This document shows, piece by piece, positions 52,422 through 61,864 of a stretch of 64,000 bases of DNA (position 1 is its first letter; the number at the start of each line of letters is the position of its first letter). The stretch is taken from the NCBI RefSeq assembly GCF_024970185.1, contig NZ_CP103965.1, forward strand, positions 5,165,001 to 5,229,000, in the 5' to 3' direction. The position numbers and the translations under genes were made by a program. Under the pieces are notes generated by a model that had not been told where the DNA came from, did no database searches, and saw nothing but the letters and a program-made list of their open reading frames with translations. The stretch comes from Pseudomonas sp. N3-W. GTDB taxonomy: Bacteria > Pseudomonadota > Gammaproteobacteria > Pseudomonadales > Pseudomonadaceae.

Positions 52422-53171
52422 TCAGTGCCTGTTGATAAACCCCGACAACGCCGCCACCGCCTCCGGTGAACGCAATCGCTGGGTAAACAACACGCCCTCC
52501 TCTTCGATCACCTGGCGAATCAACGCCCGATCCGGCGCCTTCATCAAGTGCTTGCTGACCCGCACCGCTTCCAATGGCAGCGACTCAAACCGCAACGCCA
52601 TCTCCCGCGCCTTGGCCAGTGCCGTTTCGCCACTGCCCAACGCTTCGGTGGCAATGCCCCACGCCGCAGCCTGTTCACCACTGAAGCCTTCACCGAGCAA
52701 GAGTAATTCGGCGGCTTTTGCGTGGCCAAGCAATCGCGGCAGGATGAGGCTGGAACCGAACTCCGGGCATAGCCCCAGGTTGACGAACGGCATACGCAGC
52801 CGCGCATCACTGCTGACATATACCAGATCGCAATGCAGCAGCATGGTCGTGCCGATGCCTACCGCGGCCCCGGCCACGGCGGCGATCACCGGTTTGCGGC
52901 ATTCGAGCAGATTGAGCATGAAATGGAACACCGGACTGTCGAGATTGCCCGGCGGTTGTTGGAGGAAATCGGCGATGTCGTTGCCGGCGGTGAAGCACTC
53001 GGCAGAGCCTGTGATCAGCACGGCGTTGATTTCAGGATCAACGTCAGCCTGTTTCAATGCCTCGGCCAAGTGGCTGTACATGGCACGGGTCAGGGCGTTT
53101 TTCTTGTCGGGACGGTTGAGGCGCAGGGTCAACAGACCGCGTTCACGCTCAAGTTGGATGGCATCGGTCAT
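52422..53171 (-). CDS. Enoyl-CoA hydratase/isomerase family protein
   Basis: A 249-residue crotonase-fold protein. It shows the oxyanion hole segments SAECFTAGNDIADF and VAGAAVGIGTTMLLHCDLVYVS. The second catalytic Glu of hydratases aligns with FVNLGLCPEFGSS; a single acidic residue (Glu in PEFG) suggests isomerase activity. The start at 53171 follows the conserved N-terminus MTDAIQLERERG. It is co-directional with the ferredoxin reductase and sadC genes upstream. Confidence 0.9.
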   Translation of the reverse strand: MTDAIQLERERGLLTLRLNRPDKKNALTRAMYSHLAEALKQADVDPEINAVLITGSAECFTAGNDIADFLQQPPGNLDSPVFHFMLNLLECRKPVIAAVAGAAVGIGTTMLLHCDLVYVSSDARLRMPFVNLGLCPEFGSSLILPRLLGHAKAAELLLLGEGFSGEQAAAWGIATEALGSGETALAKAREMALRFESLPLEAVRVSKHLMKAPDRALIRQVIEEEGVLFTQRLRSPEAVAALSGFINRH

Positions 53172-53202
53172 GGCGAGTCTCGCGTCGTTAAACGATCCGC
53201 GC

Positions 53203-54138
53203 TCAACCACGGGGCAAGAACACATCGGCCAGCAGTTGATTGCGCGGCAGTCCCGCCAGGTACAGACGCCTGGCAAAGGCGTCGACGCTGTCGGGTGAAC
53301 CGCAGAGTAAGGCCAGGGTTTGCCGGGAAACAAGCCGCAGTTGTGCCAAAGCCGCGGGCAACATGGCCGGGGTCCACAGCTCGACACTCAGGTTGGCACG
53401 CCCCTCGGCCATGGCCTGCAGGGGTTTGACCAGATAGTGTTCATCCGCATCATGGGCCAGGTGAATGACCCGGATGGCGCCCTGATGATCCTGGCGCAGC
53501 GCTTCACGCAATACGCCGAACAACGGCGCCAGACCTGTACCGGCAGCCAACAGCCACAGTGGACGGCTGTGCCAGTCGGGGTCGTATTGCAAAGCGCCGC
53601 CACGCAGTTCACCGAGGCGGACCGGATCGCCGATCTTCAACAGGCGCGCCGCATCGCTGAACTCGCCGGGTTGGCGGCAATCGAGGTGAAACTCCAGATA
53701 ACGGTCTTCTTCCGGCAAGCTGGCCAACGAGTATGGCCGGGCCACGTTGCCCGCCCACAACACCAGATGCTGGCCGGCGCTGTAGCGCAACGGCCGTTGC
53801 GGGGTCAGGCGCAAACGCAGCACGCTGGCGCTCAACCAGTCAACGGCGGCCACTTCAGCCGGGCGACCATCGCGCTGCGGATCGAAGGTCTGCACCTGCA
53901 AGTCTTCGATCACCTGACACTGGCACGCCAGACGCCAGCCTTGCTGACGCTGTTCAGCGCTCAAGGCATCGGGCCGACTGTCAGCAGGCAGGCCCTGGAC
54001 GCACTGCACCAGACACGCGTGGCAACTGCCGGCGCGGCAACTGTAGGGCACCGCCGCACCGTGCTGATTCAAGGCATCGAGCAGGTTGCTGCCCGCCGCC
54101 ACCGTCCATCGATTTTCGCCGATACGCAACTCAGGCAT
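53203..54138 (-). CDS. Ferredoxin-NAD(P)H oxidoreductase (2Fe-2S, FAD)
   Basis: A 311-residue electron transfer protein: an N-terminal plant-type 2Fe-2S ferredoxin domain with CRAGSCHACLVQC...C (cysteines near residues 34, 39, 42 and 72), an FAD-binding domain with RPYSLAS, and a NAD(P)H domain with LLAAGTGLAPLFG. It resembles reductase components of aromatic oxygenases or CDP-6-deoxy-type reductases, but no oxygenase gene is near. The ATG at 54138 overlaps the sadC stop by 8 bp. Confidence 0.9.
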   Translation of the reverse strand: MPELRIGENRWTVAAGSNLLDALNQHGAAVPYSCRAGSCHACLVQCVQGLPADSRPDALSAEQRQQGWRLACQCQVIEDLQVQTFDPQRDGRPAEVAAVDWLSASVLRLRLTPQRPLRYSAGQHLVLWAGNVARPYSLASLPEEDRYLEFHLDCRQPGEFSDAARLLKIGDPVRLGELRGGALQYDPDWHSRPLWLLAAGTGLAPLFGVLREALRQDHQGAIRVIHLAHDADEHYLVKPLQAMAEGRANLSVELWTPAMLPAALAQLRLVSRQTLALLCGSPDSVDAFARRLYLAGLPRNQLLADVFLPRG

Positions 54139-55249
54139 CGAGATTCTCCCACGCCGCCGCGCAACGATTGCGCCCGTCAGCTTTGGCGCGGTACAGCGCC
54201 TGATCCGCACGTTGCAAGGCGTCATCGAGATCATCACCCAGCTCCAGCAGAGTCATGCCCGCCGACAGGCTGAGGTTGCGCACATTCAAGCCAACCAACT
54301 CGACGTCGGTGAAAGCGATGCGCAGCCGCTCGCAACACGCGGTCAAACGCTCGGCATCGCAGTCCGGCAACAGCACCACGAACTCTTCGCCACCATACCG
54401 GGCCAAGACATCGCCATCGCGCAGACAGGCACCAGCGACGCCGGCGAAGGCTTGCAGCACCTGATCGCCAGCGGCATGGCCGTGAATGTCGTTGATGCGT
54501 TTGAAGTGGTCGAGATCAATCAGCGCCAGGCCATGCACCACGTCGGCGTCCATGGCATTCAACTCACGGGAGGCCAGGCGCAGAAAATGGCGACGGTTGA
54601 ACAGACCGGTCAACTCATCGGTGGCCACCAGGTCTTCAAGCTGGCGCATCATCCCGCGCAGGGTGTCCTGGTGCGCCTGCAAGGCGAAGCGCCGTTGACG
54701 CATGCGCTGGCGCGAGACCTGAACGTAACGGGCGTAGAGCACCAGCCACACCAGCACGATCAGCAGCACGCACACCTGCAACAGCGCCAGGGCCGGATTG
54801 GGTAGCTGGAAATGATAGCCCTCCCACAGCGTGATGGTGCTGAAACTGAAGAACACCAGCACGGCGCAGCGAATAAAGGCACGGCGTGACAGGTGGAACA
54901 GGCCGAATAGCAGAATCAACACGTAAAAAACCAGGAACGCGCCACGAGCATCGCCCAGATGGGCGATCAGCCAGGTTTGCCAACCCAGGCCCAGCAGCAC
55001 TTGAGCTTCGGTCAGGCTGGGGTCGGAAAAACGCAGGTTGCAGCCGCTGTAAAACAACGCAAACAACGCCGCCTGACTGATGACCACCAGCGCACTGCCG
55101 ATGGCCACGCTGTTGAGCGGCGCATCGTAGTGACCGGTGAAAAACGCCAGCCACAGCAGCAGCAATGCCAGGGCATAGGTGCCGGCCGCGAGGGCAAAAC
55201 GTTTAAGTAACAGGCGCTGGATGGCGTTATGGGTCAATCGTTGACTCAC
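54131..55249 (-). CDS. sadC: Membrane diguanylate cyclase SadC
   Basis: It makes cyclic di-GMP and promotes surface attachment. About 372 residues: six transmembrane helices (residues 15-200), then a GGDEF domain with active site YGGEEF and an intact inhibitory I-site RDGD five residues upstream. The start is unsure: GTG at 55249 (MSQRLTHN) sits right before the first helix, whereas an ATG at 55384 would add 45 residues of poor coding quality. Neither has a clear ribosome site. Position between a ferredoxin reductase and fumarase matches sadC (PA4332) of P. aeruginosa, from memory. Confidence 0.88.
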   Translation of the reverse strand: MSQRLTHNAIQRLLLKRFALAAGTYALALLLLWLAFFTGHYDAPLNSVAIGSALVVISQAALFALFYSGCNLRFSDPSLTEAQVLLGLGWQTWLIAHLGDARGAFLVFYVLILLFGLFHLSRRAFIRCAVLVFFSFSTITLWEGYHFQLPNPALALLQVCVLLIVLVWLVLYARYVQVSRQRMRQRRFALQAHQDTLRGMMRQLEDLVATDELTGLFNRRHFLRLASRELNAMDADVVHGLALIDLDHFKRINDIHGHAAGDQVLQAFAGVAGACLRDGDVLARYGGEEFVVLLPDCDAERLTACCERLRIAFTDVELVGLNVRNLSLSAGMTLLELGDDLDDALQRADQALYRAKADGRNRCAAAWENLDA

Positions 55250-55418
55250 CGGAAAAAGGAGGCTGTCGGAGTGTCCTACTCTACAGGCCGAATGCCACTT
55301 TAGTGACGTGCCTGATAAATAACCATTCAATTTTAGGCGCGAAAAAATGGCGTCAGAAGCCTGACCCTTTTGCTCCGTATTCATGGACTTTTGATACCTG
55401 CGTGGCAGCCGGATTACC

Positions 55419-55543
55419 TGTGGCGAGGGGGCTTGCCCCCGTTCGACTGCGCAGCAGTCGTCAAATCTACCGATGCGGTATATATGAAGGAATGCTAGGG
55501 GAGCGCTTCGCACTCCAACGGGGGCAAGCCCCCTCGCCACAGT
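55419..55543. repeat. REPIN of a second REP family
   Basis: TGTGGCGAGGGGGCTTGCC with a following CCCGTT at the left and AACGGGGGCAAGCCCCCTCG with CCACA at the right, with about 75 bp between. The core differs from the GCGGGCAAGCCCGC family elsewhere in the window. It lies between sadC and fumarase. Confidence 0.88.
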
Positions 55544-55767
55544 AGCCTCTGCCACAGCAATTACCTCACCACAGCAAGCACGTCACCACAGGTCGTCTCC
55601 AACCAAAAGCCAATGTGTACCCGCCACCGAGGCGCGGTATACTGCCGCGCCTTTTTAGCGTCGCGCCAGCTGCCCCGGCGTGCCTTGAAAGGTGCTTGCA
55701 ACCGACCGATACATCCAAGCTGCAAGCACCTTATTGAATGTTCCCGTCTTTTAGAGGAGCGCGACTC

Positions 55768-57291
55768 ATGACCGTGATCAAGCAAGACGACCTGATTCAG
55801 AGCGTTGCCGACGCCCTGCAGTTCATTTCCTATTACCACCCCGTGGATTTCATCCAGGCGATGCACGAAGCCTACCTGCGCGAAGAATCGCCAGCGGCCC
55901 GTGACTCCATGGCGCAGATCCTGATCAACTCGCGCATGTGCGCCACCGGCCATCGTCCGATCTGCCAGGACACCGGCATCGTGACCGTGTTCGTGCGTGT
56001 GGGCATGGACGTGCGTTGGGATGGTGCCACCATGGGCCTGGACGACATGATCAACGAAGGCGTGCGCCGGGCTTACAACCTGCCGGAAAACGTCCTGCGT
56101 GCCTCGATCCTCGCCGACCCGGCGGGCGCTCGCAAGAACACCAAGGACAACACCCCGGCCGTGATTCACTATTCCATCGTTCCGGGTAACACCGTGGAAG
56201 TGGACGTGGCTGCCAAGGGCGGCGGCTCCGAGAACAAGTCGAAAATGGCCATGCTCAACCCGTCCGACTCGATCGTCGACTGGGTTCTGAAGACCGTGCC
56301 GACCATGGGCGCCGGCTGGTGCCCACCGGGCATGCTCGGTATCGGCATCGGCGGCACCGCCGAGAAAGCCGCGGTCATGGCCAAGGAAGTGTTGATGGAA
56401 TCCATCGACATTCACGAGCTGAAAAAGCGTGGCCCGTCCAACCGTATCGAGGAGATGCGTCTGGAGCTGTTCGAGAAGGTCAACCAACTGGGTATCGGCG
56501 CCCAGGGCCTGGGTGGCCTGACCACCGTGCTCGACGTGAAAATCATGGACTACCCGACCCACGCAGCCTCGCTGCCGGTGTGCATGATCCCCAACTGCGC
56601 CGCCACCCGTCACGCCCACTTCGTGCTCGACGGCTCCGGCCCGGCGTCGCTGGAAGCGCCACCGCTGGACGCCTACCCGCAAATCGTCTGGGAAGCCGGC
56701 CCGTCGGCCCGTCGCGTCAACCTCGACACCCTGACCCCGGAAGACGTGCAGAGCTGGAAGCCGGGCGAAACCGTGCTGCTCAACGGCAAGATGCTCACCG
56801 GTCGCGACGCTGCGCACAAGCGCATGGTCGAGATGCTGAACAAAGGTGAAACCCTGCCGGTGGACCTCAAGGGTCGCTTCATCTATTACGTCGGCCCGGT
56901 TGATCCGGTGCGCGAAGAAGTGGTTGGCCCTGCCGGTCCGACAACTGCTACGCGGATGGACAAGTTCACCCGTCAGATCCTCGAGCAAACCGGCCTGCTG
57001 GGCATGATCGGCAAATCCGAGCGCGGCCCGACCGCGATCGAAGCGATCAAGGACCACAAAGCCGTGTACCTGATGGCCGTCGGCGGCGCGGCTTACCTGG
57101 TGGCGCAAGCCATCAAGAAATCCCGCGTTGTCGCGTTCGCCGAACTGGGGATGGAAGCCATCTACGAGTTCGACGTCAAGGACATGCCGGTCACCGTTGC
57201 GGTGGACAGCAAGGGTGAGTCGGTACACATCACCGGTCCTGCGATCTGGCAAAAGAAGATCAGTGAAAGCCTGGCGGTGGAAGTGCAGTAA
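55768..57291 (+). CDS. Class I fumarate hydratase (4Fe-4S)
   Basis: It interconverts fumarate and malate in the TCA cycle, with an oxygen-sensitive 4Fe-4S cluster. The 507-residue protein shows the cluster and active-site cysteines in TGHRPICQDTGIVTV and CMIPNCAATRH, and the family GGGSENKSKMAML. The start at 55768 is supported by GAGGAG 9 bases upstream. It has a strong terminator 17 bp after the stop. Confidence 0.95.
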   Translation: MTVIKQDDLIQSVADALQFISYYHPVDFIQAMHEAYLREESPAARDSMAQILINSRMCATGHRPICQDTGIVTVFVRVGMDVRWDGATMGLDDMINEGVRRAYNLPENVLRASILADPAGARKNTKDNTPAVIHYSIVPGNTVEVDVAAKGGGSENKSKMAMLNPSDSIVDWVLKTVPTMGAGWCPPGMLGIGIGGTAEKAAVMAKEVLMESIDIHELKKRGPSNRIEEMRLELFEKVNQLGIGAQGLGGLTTVLDVKIMDYPTHAASLPVCMIPNCAATRHAHFVLDGSGPASLEAPPLDAYPQIVWEAGPSARRVNLDTLTPEDVQSWKPGETVLLNGKMLTGRDAAHKRMVEMLNKGETLPVDLKGRFIYYVGPVDPVREEVVGPAGPTTATRMDKFTRQILEQTGLLGMIGKSERGPTAIEAIKDHKAVYLMAVGGAAYLVAQAIKKSRVVAFAELGMEAIYEFDVKDMPVTVAVDSKGESVHITGPAIWQKKISESLAVEVQ

Positions 57292-57307
57292 GCACTTTCC
57301 CTTCCTT

Positions 57308-57346
57308 AAAAAACCGGCCTGTCGGCAACGACAGGCCGGTTTTTTC
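57308..57346 (+). terminator. Terminator of fumarase gene
   Basis: AACCGGCCTGTCG and CGACAGGCCGGTT form a 13-bp stem with a GCAA loop and six T after it. Confidence 0.95.
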
Positions 57347-57443
57347 ATGTCTGACAAAAAGCGCTTGAACGGTCGCCGTTATCTCCCCCGACAGGTTCGC
57401 CATGCTATGGTGCCCGCCCGACTTTCTACCTGTTTGCGCCAGC

Positions 57444-59216
57444 ATGCTGCCGACTTCCCGTACCGTACGTTTGTCGTTGTATATCCTGTTGATTCTCGCC
57501 GGCACCGCCCTTGCCGCCGGCATCGCCATGCGTCACGCCGAGCATCAGGCGATGGAAGAGGATGCCGACCGCGCCAATCAGCAACTGGCGCTGTATGCCA
57601 ACTCCCTGCACTCGCTGATCGACCGCTACCGCGCCCTGCCCGCCGTACTGGCCCTGGACCCGCAACTGCGCAGCTCGCTCAGCGGCCCGATCAGCGCCGA
57701 GCAGCAAGACCTGCTGAACCGCAAACTGGAAAAGATCAACGGCGCCGCTAAATCCTCGACCCTGGAACTGCTCGACCGCACCGGCCTGGCCGTGGCCGCC
57801 AGCAACTGGCGCTTGCCCAGCAGTTACGTCGGTCACAACTATGGCTTTCGCCCCTACTTCAGCCAGACCAAAACCCAGGGCACCGGGCGCTTTTATGCGG
57901 TCGGCGTGACCAGCGGTATTCCGGGCTATTTCCTGTCCAGTGCGGTGACGGGCGATAACGACGAGTTCCTCGGCGCCATGGTGGTCAAACTGGAGTTCCC
58001 CGAACTCGAACACGAATGGAGCCTGGGCAGCGACACCCTGCTGGTCAGCGATGCCCGTGGCATCATCTTCATCGCCAACCAGCCGGGCTGGCGTTATCGC
58101 CATTTGCAGCCGCTGAACGCCGGCGATCACGCCGAGATCAAGGCCACTCGCCAATACGACAAACAACCGCTGACACCACTGGACTACCAGTCGCTGCGGC
58201 GCTTCGACGAGAACAGCGAATTGGCGCGGGTCGATGGCCCCGAAGGTTCGGCGCAGTACCTGTGGGAGTCCCTGCCGCTGACAGCCGAGGGCTGGACCCT
58301 GCACCTGCTGCGCCGCCCGCAGGTCGCCTTCGAAGACAGCCGCAACGCCGGGCTTGCTGCCGCGGGCGCGTGGCTGACACTGGTGTTCCTGGTGCTGTTC
58401 CTCAATCAGCGCTGGCGCCTGGCGAAGATGCGCCAACGCAGCCGCGAAGAGCTGGAGCAACTGGTGGAAGAACGCACTCGCGACCTGCGCACGGCGCAGG
58501 ACGGCCTGGTGCAATCGGCCAAACTTGCGGCGCTGGGGCAGATGTCGGCGGCGCTGGCCCATGAAATCAATCAACCACTGACCGCGCAGCGCATGCAGCT
58601 GGCGACCTTGCGTCTACTGCTTGATCACGGTCGTGTGGATGATGCATATAAAGCACTGAAACCGGTGGATGACATGCTGACCCGCATGGCCGCCCTCACC
58701 GGTCACCTGAAAACCTTCGCCCGCAAAAGCCCCAGCGGCCTGCGTGAGCGGCTGGACCTGGCGGCAGTGGTCGACCAATCCCTGCAACTGCTGGACGCGC
58801 GCCTGCGCGACGAAAACGTCAGCATCGTGTTGCACCTGACGCGCCCGGCCTGGGTGCGCGGCGATGCAATTCGCCTGGAACAGGTACTGATCAACCTGCT
58901 TCGCAACGCCTTGGATGCCATGCAGGACAAACCCTGCAAGCGCCTGCAAATCCGCCTCGAAGCCGATGAACAACTGTGGCTCCTGAGCGTCGCCGACAAC
59001 GGTGGCGGCATCGCCGAGGAACACCTGGCGAATGTGTTCGACCCGTTCTTCACCACCAAGCCGGTGGGCGATGGCCTGGGCCTTGGGCTGGCAGTATCGT
59101 TCGCCATTGCCCATGAATCCGGTGGCCGCTTGAGCGCCGCCAATCAACTGCAGGGCAGCGGTGCGGTGTTCACCCTGACCTTGCCGATTGATCTGGAGGC
59201 GCATCTGTCATGCTGA
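57444..59216 (+). CDS. Sensor histidine kinase, DctB/MifS type
   Basis: A 590-residue membrane kinase likely to sense a dicarboxylate (alpha-ketoglutarate in the MifS case). Two transmembrane helices (about residues 10-27 and 303-325) enclose a periplasmic double-Cache domain with YGFRPYFSQTKTQGTGRFYAVGVTSG. A coiled coil (EELEQLVEERTRDL) leads to the H box LAHEINQPLTAQ, then the N box NLLRNALDAM and the G boxes. It uses a start at 57444; an in-frame ATG at 57402 is also possible. Its stop overlaps the response regulator start by 7 bp. Confidence 0.92.
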   Translation: MLPTSRTVRLSLYILLILAGTALAAGIAMRHAEHQAMEEDADRANQQLALYANSLHSLIDRYRALPAVLALDPQLRSSLSGPISAEQQDLLNRKLEKINGAAKSSTLELLDRTGLAVAASNWRLPSSYVGHNYGFRPYFSQTKTQGTGRFYAVGVTSGIPGYFLSSAVTGDNDEFLGAMVVKLEFPELEHEWSLGSDTLLVSDARGIIFIANQPGWRYRHLQPLNAGDHAEIKATRQYDKQPLTPLDYQSLRRFDENSELARVDGPEGSAQYLWESLPLTAEGWTLHLLRRPQVAFEDSRNAGLAAAGAWLTLVFLVLFLNQRWRLAKMRQRSREELEQLVEERTRDLRTAQDGLVQSAKLAALGQMSAALAHEINQPLTAQRMQLATLRLLLDHGRVDDAYKALKPVDDMLTRMAALTGHLKTFARKSPSGLRERLDLAAVVDQSLQLLDARLRDENVSIVLHLTRPAWVRGDAIRLEQVLINLLRNALDAMQDKPCKRLQIRLEADEQLWLLSVADNGGGIAEEHLANVFDPFFTTKPVGDGLGLGLAVSFAIAHESGGRLSAANQLQGSGAVFTLTLPIDLEAHLSC

Positions 59217-60544
59217 ATTCGGTGATCGTGGTCGATGATGAAAGCAGCATCCGTAGCGCCGTCGAACAATGGCTGAGCCTGTCCGGGTTTGAGGTGCAGC
59301 TATTCAGCCGGGCCGATGAGTGCCTGGCGCAACTACCGGCGCATTTTCCCGGGGTGATTCTCAGCGACGTGCGCATGCCCGGCATGACCGGCCTTGAGCT
59401 GCTGGCCGAAGTGCAGCGCCGCGACCCCGACCTGCCGGTAATTCTGCTGACCGGTCACGGCGATGTGCCAATGGCGGTCGAAGCCATGCGCGATGGCGCC
59501 TATGACTTTCTGGAAAAACCCTTCAGCCCGGAAACGCTGCTGGGCAGCCTGCGTCGCGCGTTGGAAAAGCGCCGGCTGGTGCTGGAAAACCGCGCCCTGC
59601 ACGAACAGGCGGACAACCGCAGCAAACTCGACGCGACCCTGCTGGGGGTGTCCCGTGGTTTGCAGACGTTGCGCCGGCAAGTGCTGGACCTGGCAGCGCT
59701 GCCGGTCAACGTGCTGATTCGTGGCGAAACCGGCAGCGGCAAGGAACTGGTCGCCCGCTGCCTGCACGACTTCGGGCCTCGGGCCGACAAGCCGTTCGTG
59801 GCGCTGAACTGCGCGGCGATTCCCGAACAACTGTTCGAAGCCGAGTTGTTCGGTCACGAGAGCGGCGCATTCACCGGCGCCGCGGGTCGGCGCATCGGCA
59901 AGCTCGAATACGCCGACGGCGGCACGTTGTTTCTCGATGAAATCGAAAGCATGCCTTTGGCGCAGCAGGTCAAATTGTTGCGGGTATTGCAGGAACAGAA
60001 GCTGGAGCGACTGGGTTCCAATCAGAGTATTGCCGTGGACTTGCGCATTATTGCCGCGACCAAACCCGACTTGCTGGACGAAGCCCGCGCCGGGCGTTTT
60101 CGCGAGGACCTGGCGTATCGCCTGAACGTCGCGCAACTGCGTCTGCCCCCGCTACGCGAGCGTCGGGAAGACATTCCGCTGCTGTTCGACTCATTTGCAC
60201 ACAAAGCTGCCGAGCGCCTGGGCCGGACGTTCCCGCCGTTGAGCGGGCCGCAATTGAGCCATTTGTTGAGCCACGACTGGCCAGGCAACGTACGCGAACT
60301 GGCGAACGTCGCCGAGCGTCAAGTGCTGGGGCTCGACGAGCCGGAGCCTGCGGGCGTCGAACCGGGGCAATCCCTGGCCGCGCAGCAAGAAGCGTTTGAA
60401 GCCAATTGCCTGCGAGCGGCGCTGACCCGCCACAAGGGCGATGTGAAAGCGGTGCTGGAAGAGCTGCAACTGCCGCGCCGCACCTTCAATGAAAAGATGC
60501 AGCGCCATGGGTTGGCGCGCGAGATGTTCCTGCCTCATAGCTGA
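59210..60544 (+). CDS. Sigma-54-dependent response regulator, DctD/MifR type
   Basis: A 444-residue NtrC-family activator. Residues 1-125 form a receiver domain (phosphoacceptor Asp in ILSDVRMPG), then an AAA+ domain with Walker A GETGSGKEL and the RpoN-contacting loop GAFTGA, and a C-terminal Fis-type helix-turn-helix (KGDVKAVLEELQLPRRTFNEKM). It must act at a sigma-54 promoter with sites upstream; one such promoter lies in front of the permease gene 2.2 kb away. Confidence 0.95.
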   Translation: MLNSVIVVDDESSIRSAVEQWLSLSGFEVQLFSRADECLAQLPAHFPGVILSDVRMPGMTGLELLAEVQRRDPDLPVILLTGHGDVPMAVEAMRDGAYDFLEKPFSPETLLGSLRRALEKRRLVLENRALHEQADNRSKLDATLLGVSRGLQTLRRQVLDLAALPVNVLIRGETGSGKELVARCLHDFGPRADKPFVALNCAAIPEQLFEAELFGHESGAFTGAAGRRIGKLEYADGGTLFLDEIESMPLAQQVKLLRVLQEQKLERLGSNQSIAVDLRIIAATKPDLLDEARAGRFREDLAYRLNVAQLRLPPLRERREDIPLLFDSFAHKAAERLGRTFPPLSGPQLSHLLSHDWPGNVRELANVAERQVLGLDEPEPAGVEPGQSLAAQQEAFEANCLRAALTRHKGDVKAVLEELQLPRRTFNEKMQRHGLAREMFLPHS

Positions 60545-60722
60545 GTTTTGTGCTGCTTGTTCCGGCCTCATCGCGAGCAAGCTCGCTCCCACAGTGGGTC
60601 TGTGTACACCTGATCATTGTGGGAGATGTTCCTGCCTGGGAGCTGAGTTTTGTGCTGTTTTGACTGGCCTCTTCGCGGGCAAGCTGAACTGGTCAAGTAA
60701 TTCTGGACACCAGTTAAGGTTT

Positions 60723-61457
60723 TCACGCCGCCAGTTTCTCCATAGCTACCGGCGAACGGTAGTCGTTGTAGCTATGGAGTCTGACGTTGTTGTATCGCAT
60801 CACATAACGCTGCACATCCACTCGGGCTTCATACTCCGAGCTGTAGCCATCGTCTGGCACCCACTCTGACTTCAAGCTCCCAAAGAAACGCTCCATCGGG
60901 GCGTTGTCCCAGCACTCACCTTTACGACTCATGCTTTGCAGGAGTCCATGCTTGCGCATCTCATTCCTGAATTTATGGCTGGTGTATTGGCAACCTTGAT
61001 CGGAATGAAACAGCACCTCTTTTGGACGGCCTCGCAATTGGACCGCCATTCGCAGCGCCTCGCAGGTCAACGAGGCATCGGAAATCATTGAAAACGACCA
61101 CCCCACGATCCGGCGAGCGAACAGATCCAGAACCGCCGCGAAATACATCCAGCGCTTGCCGACCTTTATGTACGTTACATCGCCACACCACACCTGGTTG
61201 ATCGCCGTGACATCAAACTTGCGCTTGAGCACATGCGGCGCCACCAGCGCTTCTACGCCGGAAGATTTGTACTTGTGCCGCCGTCGCTGATGACTGGCAA
61301 CACCGGCTTCGCGCATCAAACTGCGAGCCATATGCCGCCCCACACGATGCCCTTTTGCCTGCAGCTCTTTGGAAAGGGTGCGAGACCCTGCGGACGCTCT
61401 GGATTCCTTATGATGCTCGACCAGCACGGCTTTAAGTTTCTCCCGCTCAGGTTTCAC
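60723..61457 (-). CDS. IS3 family transposase OrfB (DDE integrase domain)
   Basis: A DDE transposase. The frame is open from about 61600 and can be joined to orfA by a -1 frameshift; the coordinates given start at a GTG (61457). Catalytic Asp, Asp and Glu are in WCGDVTYI, VLFHSDQGCQYTS and NAPMERFFGSLKSE. The upstream part in the same frame, before the GTG, includes an HTH-21-like CRAFGVNRSSFYAW segment. Confidence 0.93.
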   Translation of the reverse strand: MKPEREKLKAVLVEHHKESRASAGSRTLSKELQAKGHRVGRHMARSLMREAGVASHQRRRHKYKSSGVEALVAPHVLKRKFDVTAINQVWCGDVTYIKVGKRWMYFAAVLDLFARRIVGWSFSMISDASLTCEALRMAVQLRGRPKEVLFHSDQGCQYTSHKFRNEMRKHGLLQSMSRKGECWDNAPMERFFGSLKSEWVPDDGYSSEYEARVDVQRYVMRYNNVRLHSYNDYRSPVAMEKLAA

Positions 61458-61555
61458 CTTGCCTTGGCGCTGACGCCAGGCGTAAAAGCTGCTGCGGTTG
61501 ACTCCAAACGCCCGACAGCAATTGTTGACGCCGTACTGCTCGTCCAGCTCATCGA

Positions 61556-61864
61556 TCAGCGAGAATGATCTTTGGAGTCCAAAAGCAGGAGAGCACTGGC
61601 CTTTTTTAGGATTTCAATGTCCAGGTCTTTTTGCCTGAGCAACGCTTTGAGCTGCTGAATCTCTCGCTGATCGGCGGTAATCGCCTTGGCCCCCACCGGG
61701 GTCGAGCCCAAGCGCTCTTTGCGAACCTGATCGACCCAACGGCGCAAGGCGGTAGGGCCAATATCCAGACTGGCACAGACTTCTGGAACTGACTGGCCTT
61801 CGTCCAGCACCATGCTGGCAGCCTTGAGCTTGAACTCACTGGAATAAGATTTACGCATATCCAA
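61556..61864 (-). CDS. IS3 family transposase OrfA
   Basis: A 102-residue DNA-binding protein of the IS3 orfA type: an HTH (KAASMVLDEGQSVPEVCASLDIG) and a leucine-zipper-like tail (IQQLKALLRQKDLDIEILKKA). The frame overlaps the orfB frame in the -1 phase. A slippery heptamer A AAA AAG lies at 61601-61607. Initiation may be at ATG 61864 or 61858. Confidence 0.9.
   Translation of the reverse strand: MDMRKSYSSEFKLKAASMVLDEGQSVPEVCASLDIGPTALRRWVDQVRKERLGSTPVGAKAITADQREIQQLKALLRQKDLDIEILKKASALLLLDSKDHSR
61601..61607 (-). other. Programmed -1 frameshift site of the IS (A6G)
   Basis: On the minus strand the heptamer AAAAAAG is in the right phase (CTA AAA AAG) for tandem slippage. The -1 frame is open from here through the orfB catalytic region, so an OrfAB fusion transposase can be made. 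Confidence 0.8.
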
